A program made the translations under genes and the position numbers. DNA of 64,000 bases from Pogonophryne albipinna (lineage: Eukaryota > Chordata > Actinopteri > Perciformes > Artedidraconidae), in the NCBI GenBank assembly GCA_028583405.1, contig CM053258.1, positions 6,925,207 to 6,989,206 of the forward strand, in the 5' to 3' direction. The notes below the pieces were generated by a model. The model was given only the letters and a program-made list of their open reading frames with translations, was not told the DNA's origin and did not search any database. Of this stretch, positions 23,808 through 37,060 are shown one piece after another. Numbering within the stretch: position 1 is the first letter of the stretch; every line of letters begins with the position of its first letter.

Positions 23808-24480
23808 ACTGTCAGCACAGGCCAGGGACCTCAGGTAGATAGAGCGAACGAGAGGTTTGGTCGGATGGCGTCATTTGTTGTGATGACGACATCGCCGTGC
23901 GACAGACCGTCTGTCAGAAACAACTGCGGGGATATGAGTTTCGGAGAAGAAAAACTTGCATCTGGATGCCCGGTGTATGTAGCGGGGACGACGCAGAAGC
24001 CCAAGGGATTTGATAACTCCGAGGCAGTCGGGGATAATGTGGCAGAAAAGGTTACGAAGTTCCGGCGGGGAGTATTGGAGGAGCATCATAAGAAGAGCGG
24101 CGAGCCTAGCAGAAACCGGACCTCGAACCTCAGCAGCGGTGATGGAAAACAGCCGAGTTGGGATGGCAGGACTGAGGGAGGGTTCGTGGATAGTCCTGGG
24201 AGTGTGGCAGAGAGGAGCCCAGTCGGAGAATTCCGGAACGGGGACTACGCGGATAGCAGAGCTCGTTATGCTAATGGCAGGACGGCAGAGGCTAGGAGCT
24301 AAACAGCAGCCAAACATAATCGGCTGAGCAACGGAGATGGCAGAAACACAAAACCAGAGCAGAACAATATTTTCGCTGTGTCTGGGAATTAAATAGATTG
24401 ACGGCAGGGAGTGGTAGATACGAGAAGTAAGCGTCGGCATGAAGAGCGGCGAAAAACACGCCAGCGTCCCCTCACGTCCT

Positions 24481-27479
24481 AGAAGTCTTTCCTTTATGCA
24501 AATTAGGTACTAAGTGATTTTTTTCAACAATTTGTATATGTTCTTATCGATAATTCTCAAATATCTTTCTAGTTTTCATAAGCACGACTATTTTGTTAAG
24601 AGACGTTGATTATATCATCATCCACGAGCCAACACGACTCCTAAAATAATTGCCTCCTGGCTTATTAACCATACTTGATTTTGATTGTATTGATCTAGGT
24701 GAGAAAGGAAAGGTGTGTATTTCCCCAAATGTCTGTTTATATTCCTTTAAATGACATACTTGCATTGAATAGATTTGTTTGTATACCAGTGCTATTTTTC
24801 TTAGCTCTTTTCCACTCTTGATGCAACTTTAAGATTCTCTTTACACATATAATTGAGTACATGCACGCACTTTCAGTGACTACAAAAAGCTGGTGTTACA
24901 GTTTCTCAATTTGTGATGCTTCTGTATCTTCCCCTTATTCCTAATTTAAACATTCCCTGGTGATGCATGCAATCTGTGCCATGAAGACAGCATTGACACA
25001 CTAATGCGTGTATTCATATGGGCATACTGAAGCTGTAATTCATCAATATTCAGATGGTTGTATAACTACATCGATACCACCTCCGTTAGTCTGTGCATGG
25101 GAGGAGTTGAAGAGATCAGGATTGACAAGTGTGTGGCAGCAGTTTGACAGAAAATAAAAGCTGCATACAGTACCAAGCCGGGCCAGGTATAGAGACTCTT
25201 TAATGTCAGTCCCCAATCTAAAGCATACGTTAAAAATGAATGCTTATACGAAATCTGAACTTGAAATGAAGACTCATTAGCCTTCTAGAAAATGCAACAG
25301 GAAAAAAGAGATGAGGGCAGCATGCAGTGTGTCGTCCCTGAATATTCCACATACTGCAAAGATGGATTAACCCTAATAATCTTTAATATTCCAATTATGA
25401 TCTAACTCGACGTCTAACTCAAAGAAAACCCTCAACTTGTCCTACATATAGTCTTACCCTTAAATCAGAAAGTGATAATAAAGGCGGCTGTTCAGTGCAT
25501 CTTGGCATGCAGGAGACAGACTGTTCCGGTCCCCAGGGGGATCATTAGCGCCGCATCTGATATGTAGGGTTTTAGCCATGACTAGGTGGCCTGCTTCGCG
25601 CATGCGTTCCTCCAGACTTGGGCCCCCCCCGCCACACAGCCACCTCACAGGACACCCAGGGGACCCCCCTGTCTGGTACCAGGGAGGAGCACCAAGCCTT
25701 CAGTACACAGACATATCTCTATCATTTTCAAGCCACCTTTTTCTTCAGGCGCTCTCCATTGTGCGGCCATTTCTCACCATTTCCAGACAGGCACAGGCTT
25801 ATTCTATGATGAATGCCTTTAATAATCTCTTTTCAATCTCAGGAGGAGGAGAGGGGTGGGAGCCAATTTAGAACTATCGCCCTGACAGCAGAGACCGTCT
25901 GCCCATGGCCGCCCAGAGGAAATGGTGCTGAAATGGATTCCTGCTACAAGCGCAGAGGTGGGGATAATTGGTGATGCTTGCTTGATTCGTGGTTGCACTG
26001 CTGCTGCGTGGCTGGGCTGAGCCTCTGCAGGGGCCAGAGTTTCTGCGTCCCTAACTTAAGCCTGCAGAGCGGACTTAAAGCCACGGCTGATCAGTTCTGA
26101 CCATAAAGAAGTACGGCCACTCAGCTGTTACGATGGCAGTCTGTTTGGCCTTCCCTTCTCCTGGATGTCAGTTTTATGCTTCTCAAAATGACAAAAGCCA
26201 GTTATACTTGTTGCTATATTACAGCAAAAAACAGCATCGAACTTATATTAAAGATAACAGTGATAGAGAGCGGCCTGATGCCTTCCACACAGGGCAGATA
26301 AATCTACAACGCTGGACGAAAAAGTAATTTTCCATCTTTTCCACAGAGCACCATTTAATGTTTTTACACTACAAACCGATAAAATGTGTCAGTGAATGAA
26401 TGGCTTGTATGAGAGGACCAGAAGGCTTGAAATAAAACTTAAAGGAACGTGTTATCAGCAGGATCAGTGCATCTCTCCTGCTCAGCAAAGCAACACGCAA
26501 AGCCGCGATTGATTTCAGATTGTTGGAAGCATTTTCAGTGAATCACTTAACGTGTCTCCATCTTTAGTGCTGCATATTACTTGTTCGGGTATGGGACTGA
26601 ATGCCTCCTGTAAGTTAGCCGAGCCCCGTCAATAATAGCTAACAGGTGCACATGTAAAAAGCCAGGATGAGGAAACAGCGTGTCACCAGATGCAGCATCA
26701 ATAATCCATCTCATGCAGAGACACTTGTCAATGTGGGCAGACCTGTGGGGTCGATTTCAGAGGACCACACTGTGCAATCAAATGAGAATGGGCTGAATTG
26801 AATAAGAGCCAGCTCATTCTGGAGGTGTAGAGATAGGTTTCCTGGGATCCCTGCTGTACACACAGTAAAGTCTGCAATAACATCAGTCAGAAAGCAATTA
26901 CAGAAGCACATAATGCATACCACAAGGGCGATGAGCATCTGTTTAAAACTGAAAGCCTGTTATCACAGACAAAGCCAGTTTAATCTTTGCAACACATCAA
27001 CCAGCGGCTGTGCTGGATCACTTCAAGAATATACACTCTGCTGTAGATTTGCAGCATCTTAAACTATAGCTTTAATTCATGTGGGTTTGGAGTGGATATA
27101 CCCTGTATGATATTTTCTATAAGGATGTGCTACTGGGGAGGGGGACCAGCTGACCTCAATACATGTCATTATCATACCACAGTTTTCTGTCAACAGAGCC
27201 TGTCACATCCCTGTGTGTGTGCTCCACCAACTCAGTCACACAGCAAATGGTGTCTGTAGCATCGTGCAGCAGATTCACAGAGTTGTTATCACAGGTTTTG
27301 ATGACTTCCTTGTAAAATAGATGAAAAAATGTGTGCCACCTTCAGAAAACCCAAGAAATTCAACAAAGGAAAAGATCATGGCAGTAGCTTATCTTTGGTT
27401 TTATGAAGTGCAATGCAAAATCTGCAGACAATATTACATAAGCGCATAGATTGCCACCTTAAACTGTAATTGGTCATGT
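24481..27479. other. Non-coding, no gene or bounded repeat
   Basis: This is mostly unique sequence. A GC-richer block at 25,480-26,060 and an AT-rich homeobox-like stretch at 26,460-26,960 look non-repetitive. No exon with both splice sites and an extended frame could be supported. Confidence 0.45.
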
Positions 27480-27740
27480 GCACTGTTGTCTTTTTGGTTT
27501 TTGAGGTACCGTTACTTAAGGGCTAAGGTAGCATGCTAATATGCTCAATATTATGACGACGTTTGACTGTTATGTTTGGCATCTAATTTAGCTTTTTAGC
27601 ACGCATTAAACAAAAGCTCAGCTGAACATTTTGTATATCTGCACTATATTTCATGGCAATCCATCCAAAAGTGAACAACATCATCCTTTAGACACTGTAT
27701 CTGGTAGTAGAGAAAATGTGGGAGGATCAACAATTGATAA
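27480..27740. repeat. Common fish interspersed repeat fragment
   Basis: It has the ordered blocks AGCATGCTAATATGCT, TTAGCTTTTTAGCACGC and TTTCATGGCAATCCATCCA that recur widely in fish genomes. A shorter piece of the same family is seen at about 59,925-60,010. Confidence 0.45.
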
Positions 27741-27795
27741 ACATCCAGCTATAGTAATTATCGAATAAATGTTCCCCAGATATTCAGATATTCAG

Positions 27796-30304
<2,509 letters not shown>

Positions 30305-31363
30305 CGTATGGACAGGGCCGGTTCTAGCCAATTTGCTGCCCTAGGCGAGATTTTAGCTGTCCTATAGTATACATTGAAATTATTTCAAACCTGTTTATCC
30401 CAATAATTATTGTTAAGAATGAATTTTGTCTTTACTTAAGATATTTGACCTTTCGGCCTGTTGACGTTTTACGACCGAACCCTAAGTCTGTTATCTGTCT
30501 TAAGGAATGGGAAGCCTCAGCTATTGCTGACATTACCAGTTTTATGACCAGTCAACTCTCGGTCACAGAGCCATAGAGTCAGATAAGTGATTCAGTGTCT
30601 CCAGGTGTTCACGGATACCTTCCCCCAATATGCTGATTAGCTCTCTGTAAACTAGTTAAAGGTCTATTCGAGAGATAGGCTGGGCAGAATTGACATGGCA
30701 ACCCAACCGAGCAGTCAGAACTTTTTGCTGCTGTGACTTGTGATGTGAATTCTCCGGCCGATGCTTGTAATAAACTACCAGTGTTTGACATCAGAACTCC
30801 TGCTCGTCCCGTGTCTCTCTGAGTCCTGACTCTCCATTGCTACAGAAGTTTCCCTTACAATTATAAAGGAGTGCCTTGGAAATATTTGTTTACATAAATT
30901 GTGATCAAAACATTTGAGACCCATCGAGATAACTTAGACTAAAGTTAACTATCTAATCCCTCAGAGTCCTTTACCTCACTGAGCCTCTTAGCCTCCACCC
31001 TTGTTGTAGAAACATCATCTTCTTATATCCGTTAGCGCAGCTAGCACCAGATGCTAATAACAACAGCGCCGGAACTGGTGCGCACTCTCTCGCTCCCACG
31101 CTCACTCGCACTTTGGCTGTGAGCTGTGGGTGCCTGATAAGCCAACATCCCCCATTTTCATTACTTACAGCGCCCATCGTATAGGGCAAAGGAAAAGTGT
31201 AACCGGGGTGAAAAGGGTGTTACATTTACTTAATTATGAATGTTGTTACATCAAGGTTGAACATGTTTTCCCTCCCAGAGCTGCCAGTGCAGCGCCCCTC
31301 CAGATATGGCGCCCTAGGCGAACATCTATAACGCCAATGCTAAGGACCGGCCCTGCGTATGGA
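30305..31363. mobile_element. Non-autonomous hAT element with 8-bp target duplication
   Basis: The element spans 30,313-31,355, starts CAGGGCCGGTTCTAGC and ends GGACCGGCCCTG, and is flanked by CGTATGGA on both sides. GCCCTAGGCGA occurs near both ends in inverted order. About 1.04 kb with no transposase frame. Confidence 0.85.
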
Positions 31364-31639
31364 CATTGTTTTATCGTCTGGATGGAACACGCGTCCGAAC
31401 AAAGTTCTCCCGTTCCCATCCCTCGGTGGCTTAAGTAGCCTATGTATTAGGTTAAAAAGTCACTACAGAACATGGTTTTCATTCCCTGCCCAAGCGTCTT
31501 TCACAACTGCAAGAGTAATAGAAAAATAATGACACAGAAATTCGCTGGTGACATAAATAGTATAATGGGAAAATATATTTCACAGAAAAGTTCAAGGTAG
31601 AAATGGAATAATGCACACAGCCTAAATTGGACTCAATTT

Positions 31640-31800
31640 CTATAGGTTCACCAACCATATAGTGCTCCGGCACCTCTGACGGGTAAGCGAGCCTCTCTCC
31701 CAAACATCAGGAAGTAGGGTGAATATTTTGTGGTAATTTGTTTTCTTGTCCGAAGACCAAACATTGTTGCATCCAGGTGCTCATCCTAGGTCCCTGGCCT
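31640..31800 (-). pseudogene. Integrase C-terminal fragment (gypsy/Ginger-type)
   Basis: On the minus strand, fragments read ELVKQRPG, DEHLDATMFGLRTRKQ, SPYFLMFGREAR and, in another frame, YPSEVPEHY. These are the region downstream of the catalytic core in retroviral-type integrases of gypsy or Ginger elements. A stop after RPGT and a frameshift after GREAR show decay. It belongs with the core fragments at 33.4-35.2 kb. Confidence 0.65.
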
Positions 31801-32037
31801 CTGTTTGACCAATTCGCTGAGTGCTCTGAAAATAAGAAAAACAATGATCAGATGAGACCGAAGTACCTTGAATTCTGACATGTGGGGTTTCCAAAATGTC
31901 AAAGAGGTTTCTATAACATGGTTAGTTCAATTTTACTATTAAATAAGCTGCTCAAAAAATGTTCTTCATAACAATTAAAGTTAAGAGCATGAATAAACAC
32001 AGGCTCTCTGCTCACCTCTGTGTTGTACCATATCATC

Positions 32038-33413
32038 CTCTCCACCAGTGACGTGCGGTGAGGTTCATGGCTGGTGAGGCACTGACTCTTTCAGAGTCAG
32101 ATTTACAAATATTATATATTTTGACCTTAAAGGTGGCGGGGTAGGTAATTTTGGAGAAACCAGCTCGAGTGCGCTAGAATTTGAAAATACACAGCCCCTC
32201 CTCCAACACACACGAACGCGCACATGACCAATGAGGGCACGAGATAAGTTTGTGCACAGATAGAAGGCTGACAGGCAGGTTATTTTAGCCGGGCCGGCTA
32301 AAATGAGTGGTCGTGCTTTTTACAGTACTACGGCTTCCACAGATGAAATGTTTTTATGTATTTTTTGTCAAAGCACTTAAGATATTCATTGCTATCGGGA
32401 TGTTAAGAGCATTCCATGGAATATAACAAAAAGTGTATATCGTGCCGGTTTCTCAAACTTACCTACCCCACCTTTAATCGAAATATTCTGTTATTTTCAA
32501 AAGCTTTTTTAGTCTGATGCTTCGATTCATTTTAAACAGACCGTTCAACAAAAGGATACCCAAAATCTAAATATTGGATTGTTCTCTCTTAGTAAGATCC
32601 AATTTTCATTACAAATGTGGTCTTACCTTGACTTGAAGATGAAGTCCATGCTATCCTTCTGGACAACAATCTTCATTACTTTTTTGTAAAAGTCCTCCTT
32701 ATCTTCCTCTAGTTTCAAAAGCCTAGTTTGTTGTTCGCGTCTCCCTGCGTAGAATAACAGTAGCAACAAGAACCTGTGGGCTCACTTGCGCCCCCTTCAG
32801 TGCGGCAGAGGTTGTGGCTGCCTCCCCTGGTGCTTTTTCATTGCCGTTGTATGATGAGACCAGCGAGCTTAAATATCATATATACGTGAAATAAGTTATT
32901 TAGAGACTATGGATGGCGAGGATAAATGTAATAAAGGGATCTACAAACATTACATTGGTGACATACAGTGAGATGGTGCAGGCATGCGCTTAGGGCCCGC
33001 TTTCCAGCCAGTTTCTGTGGGGTGACGTATTCTGAGGTGAGGCAGAGCTCATCTGTGCCTCACCTCACCACACAGTAACTGGCTTGAGCGCGCTCACAAA
33101 ATAAGTGCCCGCGCTAAATTAGTGCCCGCGCTCCAGCAAGTTACTGTGGGCTTCTGTGAAGCAGAGCTCGTCCCTGCCTCACTTCTCAATCTCATCGCTC
33201 CCCGTAGTTGTAGCGGAGCTCGGCAAATTAGCCGATTTTTACTATAAAAAGCGATTGGAATCATACAGAAATCACATTTACAACACAGATCAGTGGACAC
33301 ATTTTATTATTATTATTATTTGTATTATTATTCTTTTTTCCCGTTACATTGGAGAATGACAAGTGAGGCTCTGCCTCACCTGCCTCCCCTGACCGCACGT
33401 CGCTGCTCTCCAC
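32038..33413. mobile_element. hAT-type element with 8-bp target duplication, host to a nested MITE
   Basis: The element spans 32,046-33,405, starts CAGTGACGTGCGGTGAGG and ends CCTGACCGCACGTCGCTG, and is flanked by CTCTCCAC on both sides. It split an integrase fragment: the sequence before 32,046 and after 33,405 joins into the same order seen uninterrupted at 34,735-34,870. Confidence 0.85.
32127..32476. mobile_element. TTAA-flanked MITE, intact copy
   Basis: TTAA|AGGTGGCGGGGTAGGTA at the left and TACCTACCCCACCT|TTAA at the right, about 350 bp. It is in the opposite orientation to the copy at 12,019-14,020 and lies wholly within the hAT element at 32,046-33,405. It shows the pre-insertion state of the site hit by the LTR element. 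Confidence 0.8.
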
Positions 33414-33480
33414 CAAACTATTGGTCTGAGGATGATATGGCGAACACAGACTTTTTTTGATCTTTAGAATTTCCACATTT
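33414..33480 (-). pseudogene. Integrase core fragment, second copy
   Basis: On the minus strand it reads EILKIKKSLCSPYHPQTN followed by a Leu-Val-Glu, the third catalytic motif of a DDE integrase (HPQTNG.VE). It duplicates the fragment at about 34,800-34,870, and the hAT element interrupts it immediately after the Glu. Confidence 0.7.
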
Positions 33481-33483
33481 GGC

Positions 33484-33511
33484 CCCTGTGCCGTAGTTTG
33501 GACACCCCTGC
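33484..33511. mobile_element. hAT terminus fragment
   Basis: GCCGTAGTTTGGACACCCCTG is the inverted form of a CAGGGGTGTCCAAACTACGGC terminus found in Charlie-like hAT elements. Only this end is recognisable. Confidence 0.5.
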
Positions 33512-33736
33512 TTTAAGGCAAAGACCCCACATGAGGTGGCGTCAGGTTGCTGGGGGGAGGGGGTGAGTTGCATATCAACTTTGAGATGTTGCATCCTTTA
33601 CTTCGTAAGAATGCTCTGAAGTGTTGAAAGAATATATTACTGTGATGTTTACATCTGTTGTATTCTATCGAACTCTATAGTAGACAGTAACAGTTCAAAA
33701 GCAGTACTTCAAATCTACCTTGTTGTCTCCCTGCAC

Positions 33737-33806
33737 CTTTAACGTTGACAGCAGACTCCCCTAATGGATCCAAGAACAGGCACCTCTTTTGGGTTGGATA
33801 CATAAC
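33737..33806 (-). pseudogene. Ulp1-like (C48) peptidase fragment with the Asp motif
   Basis: After an ATAG acceptor it reads VMYPTQKRCLFLDPLGESA and ends at AAAG|GTGCAG. YPxxKxxxxLDPLG is the segment around the catalytic Asp in Ulp1/SENP-type peptidases. It follows in phase from the His-motif exon at 34,262-34,320. Confidence 0.6.
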
Positions 33807-33931
33807 CTATAATATGTAATGATAATATGTTCAAAAGTCTGCATTGTATTAGACTTTGTAAATGAACAGTAATATTTGTAATAGTACTTATTGCACATGT
33901 AATATTCAAGGATTTTTTTTTTAAAGACAGA

Positions 33932-34238
33932 CAAAGGGATAAGGCTGCTCGATTATGGCAAAAATCATAATCTCGATTATTTGGGTCAATAATTGATATC
34001 ACGATTATTAAAAAACGAATATCCATTTACTTTGAAAACATCAATTTATTGGAGAAAAGAAATTGAACAGTATAATTCAACTGAAAAACCAATACAAAAA
34101 AAATAATTTGAAAAAAGAAAAAGTAATAATAATAAAAAAATTATCGTTTTATTTCGATTACGTTGTTTTGGTAATCGTTGCAAGCCATAATCGTAATTGC
34201 GATTACAATACGATTAATTGAGCAGCCCTACAAAGGGA
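33932..34238. mobile_element. 291-bp hAT-like MITE with 8-bp target duplication
   Basis: The element spans 33,940-34,230, with ends TAAGGCTGCTCGATTATGG and CGATTAATTGAGCAGCCCTA, flanked by CAAAGGGA on both sides. The interior is very AT-rich. It sits between two Ulp1-like exons. Confidence 0.85.
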
Positions 34239-34261
34239 GCTAATGCCTTGATTCCACTCAC

Positions 34262-34320
34262 CTTTAATGTCCAGTAGTGGTGATCATTGACGATCCCCAA
34301 GATGAGGTCAATGGATCTAT
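34262..34320 (-). pseudogene. Ulp1-like (C48) peptidase fragment with the His-Trp motif
   Basis: Acceptor TATTTCAG and donor AAAG|GTGAGT bound 59 nt that read RSIDLILGIVNDHHYWTLK when entered in phase 1. HxxW-like HHYWTL fits the catalytic His segment of C48 peptidases. The exon upstream ends in phase 0, so the two do not join in frame: either an exon lies between them or the locus has decayed. Confidence 0.55.
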
Positions 34321-34403
34321 CTGAAATATATATTTAAAAAACACTTTACAAGTTTTGTTTAAGCTAATTACATAGCTGGGATAGGTCATTATCAGCAACT
34401 CAC

Positions 34404-34532
34404 TCTGAGCCTGGATTCTTTCCTGTTCCAAATGTTTGTCATTTCAAAAGAGTCAATGAAGGTGGCTCTCTGTCCGCTTAGGTTCTCCTTGTTGAAGGCC
34501 TTCACTTTCACAGCAAGGTATGCATTTATTAC
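34404..34532 (-). pseudogene. Ulp1-like peptidase N-terminal fragment
   Basis: Acceptor TTTGTTGCAG and donor CAGA|GTGAGT bound 43 open codons beginning VINAYLAVKVKAFN, with DSFEMTNIW further on. (V/L)INAYL is typical of the start of Ulp1/SENP catalytic domains. No start codon of its own. Assignment is by motif only. Confidence 0.5.
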
Positions 34533-34734
34533 CTGCAACAAATTAGTATAAACTAGGTCCCGATTCATCAATGTTATAAAAGTACGGCAAGGAAGATGTG
34601 ACAATGCCTATTAATGCATTATGAGCATATTTGAATATTAAGCAAACACATTTAATAGCAACACATTCTATATAATTGCCATGCATTTAAGAGTAATAGA
34701 AAAATAATATCAAGAAATACCACCAGCCTCATAA

Positions 34735-35220
34735 CAATTAAAGTTAAGAGCATGAATTAACACAGGCTCTCTGCTCACCCCTATTTCATCCTTTCCACCG
34801 AACCATTGGTCTGAGGATGATATGGCGAACACAGACTTTTGATCTGTAGAATTTCACAGACCCGGGTATTGATCTGAAAATTGGTGGAACAAAACATTCA
34901 AGTATTTCCTCAATACAAATTATAATTACATGGTGTAAAATAAACTAAAATGACACCTACGGCATTGACCAATTCTCTGCCTTGATCTGTGAGGATTCTT
35001 TTTGGTGCTTCAAATTGCAACAAAAAAAAATTAAGAATGCACCCAGTTATTCCTCTGCCGATGTGGCCTTGAGGGGGTATGCCTGTGGCCATTTGGTCAA
35101 GTGATCAGTCATCACACAGACATACTGGTACCCATCTTTTGTCATTGGCAGATTCCCAATCAAATCCATCCCAACAAGTTTGAAGGGTTGTGTGACCTTC
35201 CAGAGACAAAGATGGTAAGA
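34735..35220 (-). pseudogene. Decayed retroviral-type integrase core
   Basis: On the minus strand it begins with PFKLVGMDLIGNLPMTKDGY and VCVMTDHLTKWPQAYP (first catalytic Asp). A stop and frame change near 35,045 follow, then APKRILTDQGRELVNA (second Asp) ending at a GTAGGTG donor-like site. After a gap, VCEILQIKSLCSPYHPQTNG..VE (third motif, Glu) lies at about 34,800-34,870. All three DDE landmarks remain but no continuous frame does. The TDQGRE and SPYHPQTNG style fits gypsy/Ginger/KRBA2-type integrases. Confidence 0.75.
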
Positions 35221-36869
35221 GCATGAAGTATTCTATTTGCAGAGGTTAACTCGAGGGTTTGATAATTAGATATTAACATGAGTCACAAAATAATATGTTA
35301 GAACAGTGTTTTTCAAAGTGGGGCCCCCGACCATTTTCCTATAGAGCGTATTGTAGTGCCGAGAGACAGGGAGTCAGAGGCGGTGCAAAGGAGGTGCAAA
35401 AGGGTACTTTATTGGAGAGTAGAAAAGGTCATGTTGTCCGGTTGCAGTCCGGGAAGAAGAGAGAGAAGTCAGGAGGTAACACAACATAAATAGTTAACAC
35501 ACAACATGTCCGTGTGGGAACAAAAACCCCAACTGTAGTTCCATGTATGAATTATGAACCCAGTATATAAATAGGTGGTCACTACAGTATATATATATAT
35601 TTCAAATTAATAATGTCTCTTTATTTTAACAAACTATACATATTGGGGTGTACTCCACCTCCTGTTTTATCACAATGGCACTTGCATGGCATACAGTACA
35701 TCGTCCCACCTTAATGCAAGAAAATAGTAATGTTATCATATCATTTAAATAGTTCTTAGTAAGTATCCTTGATGTCATGTTTGAATTTATCCTCTTAACA
35801 TAACAATTTAAGGGGAAAGAAGTTCATAAGCATAAATTCCTCTCATATTTCTGCACTACCATTGTAACTCTACGGCTGTTAATGCTCCAAAGGCAAACAA
35901 CAGGCATTATGAATTGGAACATATGTATGGGCTGAGGTACCTATGTGGATATGAGAAGAGCTTATGGTATCCAAGCTTGCATTGATCTATGTATTTGCAC
36001 ATCTGAACAAAAAAACATTTCGAGATGGCATCCCTGTTTTGTTTTTTTGGCCGCATTGTGTTCCTGTGCGGCTGGCATGAAAGTCGAGTCTGCCCGCTTC
36101 CTCGGAACCACAGACAACTTTAACTTTCTGGGATTTGCCTGTTTTCAAGAACAATTTCCCACTTGTTGAATCAACACAGATTATTAGTTATTGTATGTTT
36201 GTGTTGAAAAAAAAACGTGCAGATGTGTAGACATTGTGACCCTATTCAGCTCATTCAAGTTGGAGAATATGAATATATCTTTTATTTCAGTTCAAAAAAA
36301 ACTTTATTGCACTAAACACATTTATAATTATGCATTGTAATCTTATAATTGTACCTGGCAGAACCTACCCCATCAGCTGTGGCCTGTGCCCGATACTGGC
36401 AGAACGACATCTGAGATTGCTTCGGACTCGAAGAAGAAGAAGAATCTTATAATGTGGAAATTAATAAACAACTGTGAACATAGTACAATTGAACTGCAGT
36501 TCAACTTTGTTTGTATTTATATTGAAAAAAACGATTATTCAATATACAAAACAATCGTTTAGGCTACGTTGTACATTTCTCACCTTCGGTGTCATACTTC
36601 ATGGATCGTCGTCGTATTACATTTTTACGAGTTTTCGCGGCACCCTCGGGATACTCGCCTTTTGTTTTATAATTAACTAATTCTAAATGGATTTCTGGAT
36701 CCATGTTGTTGTGCGTCGTAGACTGTGTTAACTGTGTTATGTTTGATGGTCTTGATTTGTCGCGCACTTCCTCCTTTTGTCTGTTTACCGCCCCGGTGAT
36801 TGTTTGTTACGTCATTATTGTCTGCACCTGGTGATGTCAGTATATAGGCCCATCCATGCTCTGTCTAGA
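35221..36869. other. Non-coding, AT-rich
   Basis: CAGTGTTTTTCAAAGTGGGGC near 35,303 looks like one end of a hAT element, but no partner end was found. No gene is seen. Confidence 0.4.
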
Positions 36870-36875
36870 AGCTTT

Positions 36876-37060
36876 AGGCCCTAGCCACACGGAGACGGTA
36901 ACGAAAACGAACCGAATTCGATATCAAGAAAGTCTTCCGTCCACACGCAATCGGCACCAGAAACATGTCCGTCCCATAGACTGGTCCGTCCACACGAGAC
37001 CGCTCGACCCGCTGGAGACGCTGTAGAACATATGCCGGGCCTGTAAGTGGCCACAAATAC
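36876..37060. repeat. Fragment of a dispersed fish repeat
   Basis: GGCCCTAGCCACACGGAGACG, followed by repeated CCGTCCACACG blocks, resembles one arm of a fish MITE family. The boundaries are uncertain. Confidence 0.35.

Larger units (their letters stand above)
20815..24480 (-). mobile_element. L2-type LINE retrotransposon, inactive
   Basis: On the minus strand the order is a 5' region (about 24,480-23,810), then endonuclease, reverse transcriptase and a short 3' UTR. It ends with the inverted form of ATTTATATAGCGCCTTTC followed by a short (TAA)n tail near 20,810-20,822, the 3' end typical of fish L2-type LINEs. The length, about 3.7 kb, is close to full. At least two frameshifts and one stop break the reading frame. 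The 5' boundary is approximate and no target duplication was found. Confidence 0.85.

Noticed and set aside
23865..24440. ORFs of 145-189 codons on both strands at the 5' end of the LINE
   Set aside because: No recognisable domain; they overlap each other in a GC-rich 5' UTR. A first LINE ORF cannot be excluded but is not supported.
25460..25871. Overlapping ORFs in a GC-richer block
   Set aside because: Three frames are open at once, with no domain and no matching splice sites. The block may be conserved non-coding DNA instead.
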